NCBI RefSeq assembly: GCF_958979055.1
Contig: NC_084893.1
Coordinates: forward strand, 26,553,487-26,617,486
Length of the DNA stretch: 64,000 nucleotides
Reading direction: 5' to 3'
DNA from: Alnus glutinosa
Lineage: Eukaryota; Streptophyta; Magnoliopsida; Fagales; Betulaceae
Positions within the stretch are counted from its first letter, which is position 1; the number at the start of each line of letters is the position of its first letter. This document shows positions 59,505 to 64,000 of the stretch, one piece after another. The notes under the pieces were generated by a model. It did not search any database. It saw nothing but the letters and a program-made list of their open reading frames with translations, and had not been told where the DNA came from. A program made the position numbers and the translations under genes.

Positions 59505-59642
59505 CTTGAAGCACTTGTGGAGGCGAGACTGGGAAGAGTCGAGCTCCTTAAGGATCTCGGAGTGAGAGCGATCGATGTGACGCTTGAGATCTTCGAGGCG
59601 TGAAGAGGCGAGGTCCTTAAAATCATTGTGACGATCGATTTC
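59505..59642 (-). pseudogene. Orphan coding exon of unknown gene
   Basis: A 138-nt open stretch bounded by a plausible acceptor (AAAACAG|GAAATC) and donor (TTCAAG|GTCTCT), phase 0 at both sides. It encodes 46 residues, EIDRHNDFKDLASSRLEDLK then RHIDRSHSEILKELDSSQSR and LHKCFK, strongly helical with coiled-coil character. No matching exon was found on either side. Codon use and lack of stops suggest a real exon moved here by duplication or capture. I do not recognise the parent gene. Confidence 0.45.
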
Positions 59643-59960
59643 CTGTTTTCATTATATTTTGGTGATTGATATAAGTGGTTGGAATAATTTTTAATTTAGT
59701 ATAATTTCTATAAAACACCTATTCACTGCCCTCTAGGTGTTGTTTAGAGTCAATCGAGAAATTTCTATTGGTATAATAGTATGTTTGGTTGTAAGTTTTA
59801 AGTCCAGGATTAAGTCAATGAAAAAGTTGATTCAAGAAACATGAATATATTCAAGTTTTTGAATGTTGTCAAACATAGACCTAGTTGAATTAAAATGGCC
59901 ATATATTTTTAATCCGGCATCGGATGAAGGAAACCTTGGTGACGTTGGAAAGATGAATCA

Positions 59961-61070
59961 AAATACTACAACTTTATCTTTCACAAAACTTTTCCAATTC
60001 CAATGTCTACTAGGTTTAAAAGGTTTGTCAATAGAAGTTTGAGTTAAATACTTTTGACTTCTTTGTGGTTTAACAACTTTATTTTTTTCTTACGTAAGTT
60101 TTAATTTGTATTGTAGATAGTACCCCGCTTATGAATAAAAACAAAAATGGTAACTCTGTCTAACTTCCGTCCATAAATTGACAAAAGTCTTAATACATTT
60201 CAAAAAATAACACGTGTCACTATAGCTTAATTAAAAGTTGAAAAAAATTGAAATTTTTATTTTTTTTTTAAAAAAAAAGAAAGAAAAAAAAAAAGGTGAC
60301 TCGAGGCACCCCATGGTCGGCTTGGGATGGCCAAACTACCTCCAATGGCCGTAGGGGTTGTTTGGTCCCCCACAAATAGAAAATTATGGGTGACTGAGCC
60401 ACCCCATTTGGCCTGTAAGTGGTTTTGGCTACTCCATATGACTGGTCTAGGGGTGGCCGAAACACTCTATAGGCCTTGGGGGTGGTTCGATCTCACCCAC
60501 ATGGCCAATATATATATCGTCTTAGAGTTTGAAAGAAGAATTAAAATACTACAACTTTATATTTCACAAAACTTTTCAAATTTCAGTGTCTATTAGGTTT
60601 AAAAGGTTTGTCAATAGAAGTTTGAGTTAAATACTTTTGATTTCTACGTGGTTTAACAACTTTGTTTTTGCTCACATAGATTTCAATTTGTATTGTAAAT
60701 GTACATCGCTTATGAATAAAAACAAAAATGGTAACTTTGTCTAACTTCCGTTCATAAATTGACAGAAGTCTTAATACATTTAAAAAAACTAACACTTGTC
60801 ACTATAGCCCAATTAAAAGTTAAAAAAAAAAAGAAAAAAAGAAAAAAAAGGTGACTCGAGCCACCCCATGGCCAGCCTGGGATGGCCGAACTACCCCAAG
60901 GGCTATAGGAGTTGTTTGGTTACCCGCAAATAGAAAATTGGAGGTGACCGAGCCACCCCATTTGGCCTAAAGGCGATTTTGACCACCCCATACAGTTAAT
61001 TTAAGAGTGATCGAAGCATCCCATAGGCCTTGGGGGTAATTCGACCACCCCCAGGTGGCCAAATATTTCT
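59961..61070. repeat. Two tandem copies of a 583-bp unit
   Basis: The sequence from AAATACTACAACTTTAT at 59961 repeats from 60544 over the whole unit, including AAAGGTTTGTCAATAGAAGT, AATGGTAACT-TGTCTAACTTCCG and a GC-rich block of GCCACCCCAT/GGTGGCC phrases. The GC-rich block is of the same type as the centre of the foldback element at 52963-53584. Confidence 0.88.
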
Positions 61071-61898
61071 CTTTTCTTAATACTAAAAGGGGTAAAAAAA
61101 ATTTCTTTCCGAACTTTTCAATCATCTTAATTGGTATTTGCCCTAAAACTTGAAGGGTTGTCTTTTGATGATTAACTTTAAACATCAAATCAATTTTTAA
61201 ACACAACTATTGGAAACACCTGTCATCTGCTGGTTATTCCTTTTGACCAGACCCACCAATGGCCTCTGTGATTTTATAGCTCTTGTAGCCGTGGCAAAAG
61301 GGTATTGGTTTGTGTAGCCGTCGAAATTTGTACATAACCACAGCATAGTAAAACCTTACAAAATCAACTTTCCTGAGAAAGTTGATCTTAACACTTCAAT
61401 GCAAAGAGATCGACAAGTCACATGAATATTTGGTAACATAGCGTGGACTGAGATTTCAGAGAAGAAACCCATTGTAGATTTCAAAGGCCATCAAAATTCA
61501 CCAACCCCATTTACGTATTAAACCCTCAACCAACCAACAAAAAAAGAAAAAAAGAAAAAGAAAGAAAGAAACCTTGTCAATCCTGTGTTCTACAGTTCTA
61601 CTCTCTCGATCACACCCAATTACCCAAAATATCGGTCTAACAGTCTGTCATAGCTATTTATAGATCACAATACAGATATCAGTTTTTTATGGTCTTGATC
61701 GTAGAAGGGTTTAGGTCAAAACCAAAGCTTTTGAGAAAAAAATTCAAAGTTCGTTAAGGTTTTGGCTTTCCCTTCTCGACTCTAGGCTGATTGATCTCTT
61801 TGAAACTATATATTTTCTCCGATCCTTTTTTTTGCGTTTTTGCAAGATATCCAGAAAACCCAGTTGGATTTTCCTTTGAAAATTCCATCTTCCACGCT
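61071..61898. other. Upstream region of the phosphate translocator gene
   Basis: Presumed promoter and 5' UTR. The frame of the gene is open upstream to an ATG at 61791, but the plastid transit peptide fits the ATG at 61899 better. No other gene recognised. Confidence 0.5.
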
Positions 61899-63907
61899 AT
61901 GATTTGCTCGGCGAAACAATCTCTCACGGCGACGATTAATGGGTCCGATTTGTTTCTCCGAAAGAGGCTGCCGGCGGCGTCGATTAGGCGATCCTCGCTG
62001 CTTTTACCGGCTCTGCATAAACCGGAACGACTGGCCCTATCGGTTTCGAAGCCTTTGCACGTGTCATCGGTTGAGAATCTGAGTTTGAGAGCTCGGAGAG
62101 ATTCGATCAAGTGCGAGGCCTACGAGGCGGCTGACCAATCGAAGCCGGTGCAGCCGGAGGGGAAGTCGGAGGCGGCGAAGAAGGTGAAGATCGGCGTGTA
62201 TTTCGCGACGTGGTGGGCTCTGAACGTTGTGTTCAACATATACAACAAGAAAGTTCTAAATGCGTTCCCGTACCCGTGGCTGACCTCTACGCTCTCGCTT
62301 GCATGTGGGTCTCTCATGATGCTGGTCTCTTGGACTGCGAGGATCGCCGAGACGCCCAAGACCGATTTTGACTTCTGGAAGGCTTTGTTTCCGGTGAGTG
62401 AAAACTTGGATTTTGTTTGGTTGGTGAGAAAATGGAGGAAATAGAAAGAAAAAATATGAAGTTTTTAGGTCGTATGGTTTATTTTGTTGTGTGATTTGTT
62501 TTGGGTTCGATCTGGTAGTTGTTATAGTATTTGTCAATATATTTGGATTCTGAAAAATTAAGAAAGTACCTATTTGTTTGGTTGCTGAGAAAGTTAAAGG
62601 AAAGAGAGAGAGAGAAAGTGATGTTTTGAATAGTGTGTTTCTGTTGTTTGATTTCAAATATGTTAGAAAAATAAATTTATGAACCCCGGTTAGTCAAGCG
62701 GTTGATTTTGTTGCAGTTTGATGGTTCTTTTTTTTTTTTTTGTTTTGGCGATTTTAATGATGAAGATTTTAAATTATGATTCCATGTCTTTACCTCCGTT
62801 TTATTGACAACCAAACAAAACAGTCAGGATATTTTGTGTTTCTAGTGTTTATTATGTGGCTTAGATTTTTTTGTGATGCTTGAACTCTTTGGCTTTCTGG
62901 AATGGGTTGCGATCTTAGTGTTTTGGTCATGTTTTTAATAGGTTGCCGTGGCGCATACTATTGGGCATGTTGCAGCTACTGTGAGTATGTCAAAGGTTGC
63001 GGTTTCATTCACCCACATCATCAAGAGTGGTGAGCCTGCTTTCAGTGTATTGGTTTCAAGGTTCCTGTTGGGTGAGAGCTTCCCGGTGCAAGTCTACCTT
63101 TCCCTCCTTCCAATTATCGGTGGTTGCGCTCTTGCTGCTGTCACTGAGCTCAACTTCAACATGATTGGTAAAAAATAAACTTTATTTTGTGACGCCTGCG
63201 ATCAGTGAATTGCTTGATTTATCATTTTATTATCTGCTCTTGTTGGTATTTAATTAGTGTCTGTTATATTTTATGTTATGTGGCCTTCTCAAAAGAGGCA
63301 GGAAAAAGATAAACAGAGACTTTTGCTTAAACAAAGCTAATTCAATGCGAGTTTTGTGTTATCTAAAAATCATTTTCCCTCTCTATCCTAATGTTGTCAG
63401 CAACCAATTTGAAGGATAATTTTTTATTTTCTGTTTTTCATTTTCATATTTTTTGCTTTTTTTTTTTTTGTTCTGCTGGTGACTTAAATCTAAAGTGTCA
63501 GAACTTGCTTGTTTGTTTATTTTTCAACCCAGGAATCTCCAATCAGTGGTTAAGATTATTTTTTGTGTTGTGGGATAATTGTGTCGTTAGAGGAGGTTCT
63601 ACGGGTTGGAGTTCAAGTCTTTTTGATTTGCTTTAAGGGTTTTTTTCAGAGCCATGAATTTTTTTTTTTGACTCACTGCTTCAGGTTTTATGGGGGCGAT
63701 GATATCAAACTTGGCATTTGTCTTCCGGAACATATTCTCAAAGAGGGGCATGAAGGGGAAGTCCGTTAGTGGAATGAACTATTATGCTTGTCTGTCTATG
63801 TTGTCCCTTTTAATTCTCACACCATTTGCTATTGCCGTGGAGGGACCGCAGATGTGGGCAGCTGGTTGGCAAACAGCTATCTCAGAAATTGGACCTAATT
63901 TCATATG
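61899..63907 (+). CDS. GPT: Plastid glucose-6-phosphate/phosphate translocator (5' part)
   Basis: Three exons are in the window: 61899-62393, 62942-63167, 63685-63907 (314 codons plus two bases). The gene continues past the window end after a GTAATT donor, so roughly the last 75 residues are missing. The first 75-80 residues form a Ser/Arg-rich plastid transit peptide. The carrier domain then reads KIGVYFATWWALNVVFNIYN KKVLNAFPYPW (split here), AHTIGHVAATVSMSKVAVSF, THIIKSGEPAFSVLVSRF and FRNIFSKRGMKGKSVSGMNY. These segments match GPT more closely than the triose-phosphate, PEP or xylulose-phosphate translocators. The protein sits in the inner plastid envelope and exchanges glucose-6-phosphate for phosphate, feeding starch synthesis and the oxidative pentose phosphate pathway in non-green plastids. 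I cannot decide between GPT1 and GPT2. Confidence 0.92.
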
Positions 63908-64000
63908 GTAATTATGTTACTACTACCAATTCTAATGTCCTTGTTCTGTTTGGTTGCACAATTGCACTCTACTCCATCTGTATGTGCATGTTCTACTATG

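Noticed and set aside
61791-61898. Upstream in-frame ATG of the translocator
   Set aside because: The 36 extra residues do not look like a plastid transit peptide start, while the ATG at 61899 begins a typical one.
1-64000. CRISPR array, operon or prokaryotic defence system
   Set aside because: The regularly spaced repeats here are CACTA palindromes, microsatellites and tandem duplications; gene structure is eukaryotic with spliceosomal introns.

Overview
This window is plant nuclear DNA from a dicot, probably a woody one. It is AT-rich and intron-rich (GT-AG introns), and it holds a plant-type tRNA, a plastid-targeted phosphate translocator and a plant HD-ZIP IV relative. It is dense in plant transposon families (PIF/Harbinger, CACTA, TRIM, LINE, SINE, MITE). 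The species cannot be told from the sequence alone.

Layout. 1-2036: intergenic. 2040-8960: a nearly intact two-ORF PIF/Harbinger transposon with matching terminal repeats and TTA target duplications. Its transposase is broken by one stop codon, and it carries a piece of a dynamin-related (DRP1-type) gene. Ten bases beyond its target duplication lies a second, non-autonomous element (8974-9964) with a possible KH-domain gene fragment. It ends only 154 bp before the start codon of ETFA (10119-16115, + strand, 8 exons), the mitochondrial electron transfer flavoprotein alpha subunit. A tRNA-Gly(CCC) follows at 16921. A small two-exon gene of the vascular-related unknown protein (VUP1) family is on the minus strand at 20076-20814. 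From 21 to 34.9 kb there is only repeat-rich intergenic DNA, with two complete CACTA-like elements built from arrays of GACGGTTT palindromes.

34990-40489 (+) is a nine-exon START-domain gene of the HD-ZIP IV class with no homeodomain or leucine zipper. 42752-52448 (-) is a 16-exon gene for the zeta subunit of the AP-5 adaptor complex, with introns full of retroelement debris. 55469-57498 (-) is an A1 aspartic protease. Its only intron is exactly a TRIM retrotransposon plus one target duplication, so splicing would restore the pre-insertion coding sequence. 58621-58842 (-) is a 222-nt candidate RNA gene with snRNA-type promoter elements and a T-stretch terminator; its 5' end resembles the 7SL/SRP RNA Alu domain. 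61899 to the window end (+) is the 5' part of a plastid glucose-6-phosphate/phosphate translocator.

The genes are unrelated housekeeping or regulatory genes and not a functional cluster. The most unusual material comes from mobile DNA: gene-fragment capture, a transposon-derived intron, a TRIM family present in at least six places, and a candidate non-coding RNA. Gene models were built by hand from splice sites and reading-frame continuity; none has been tested against transcripts.
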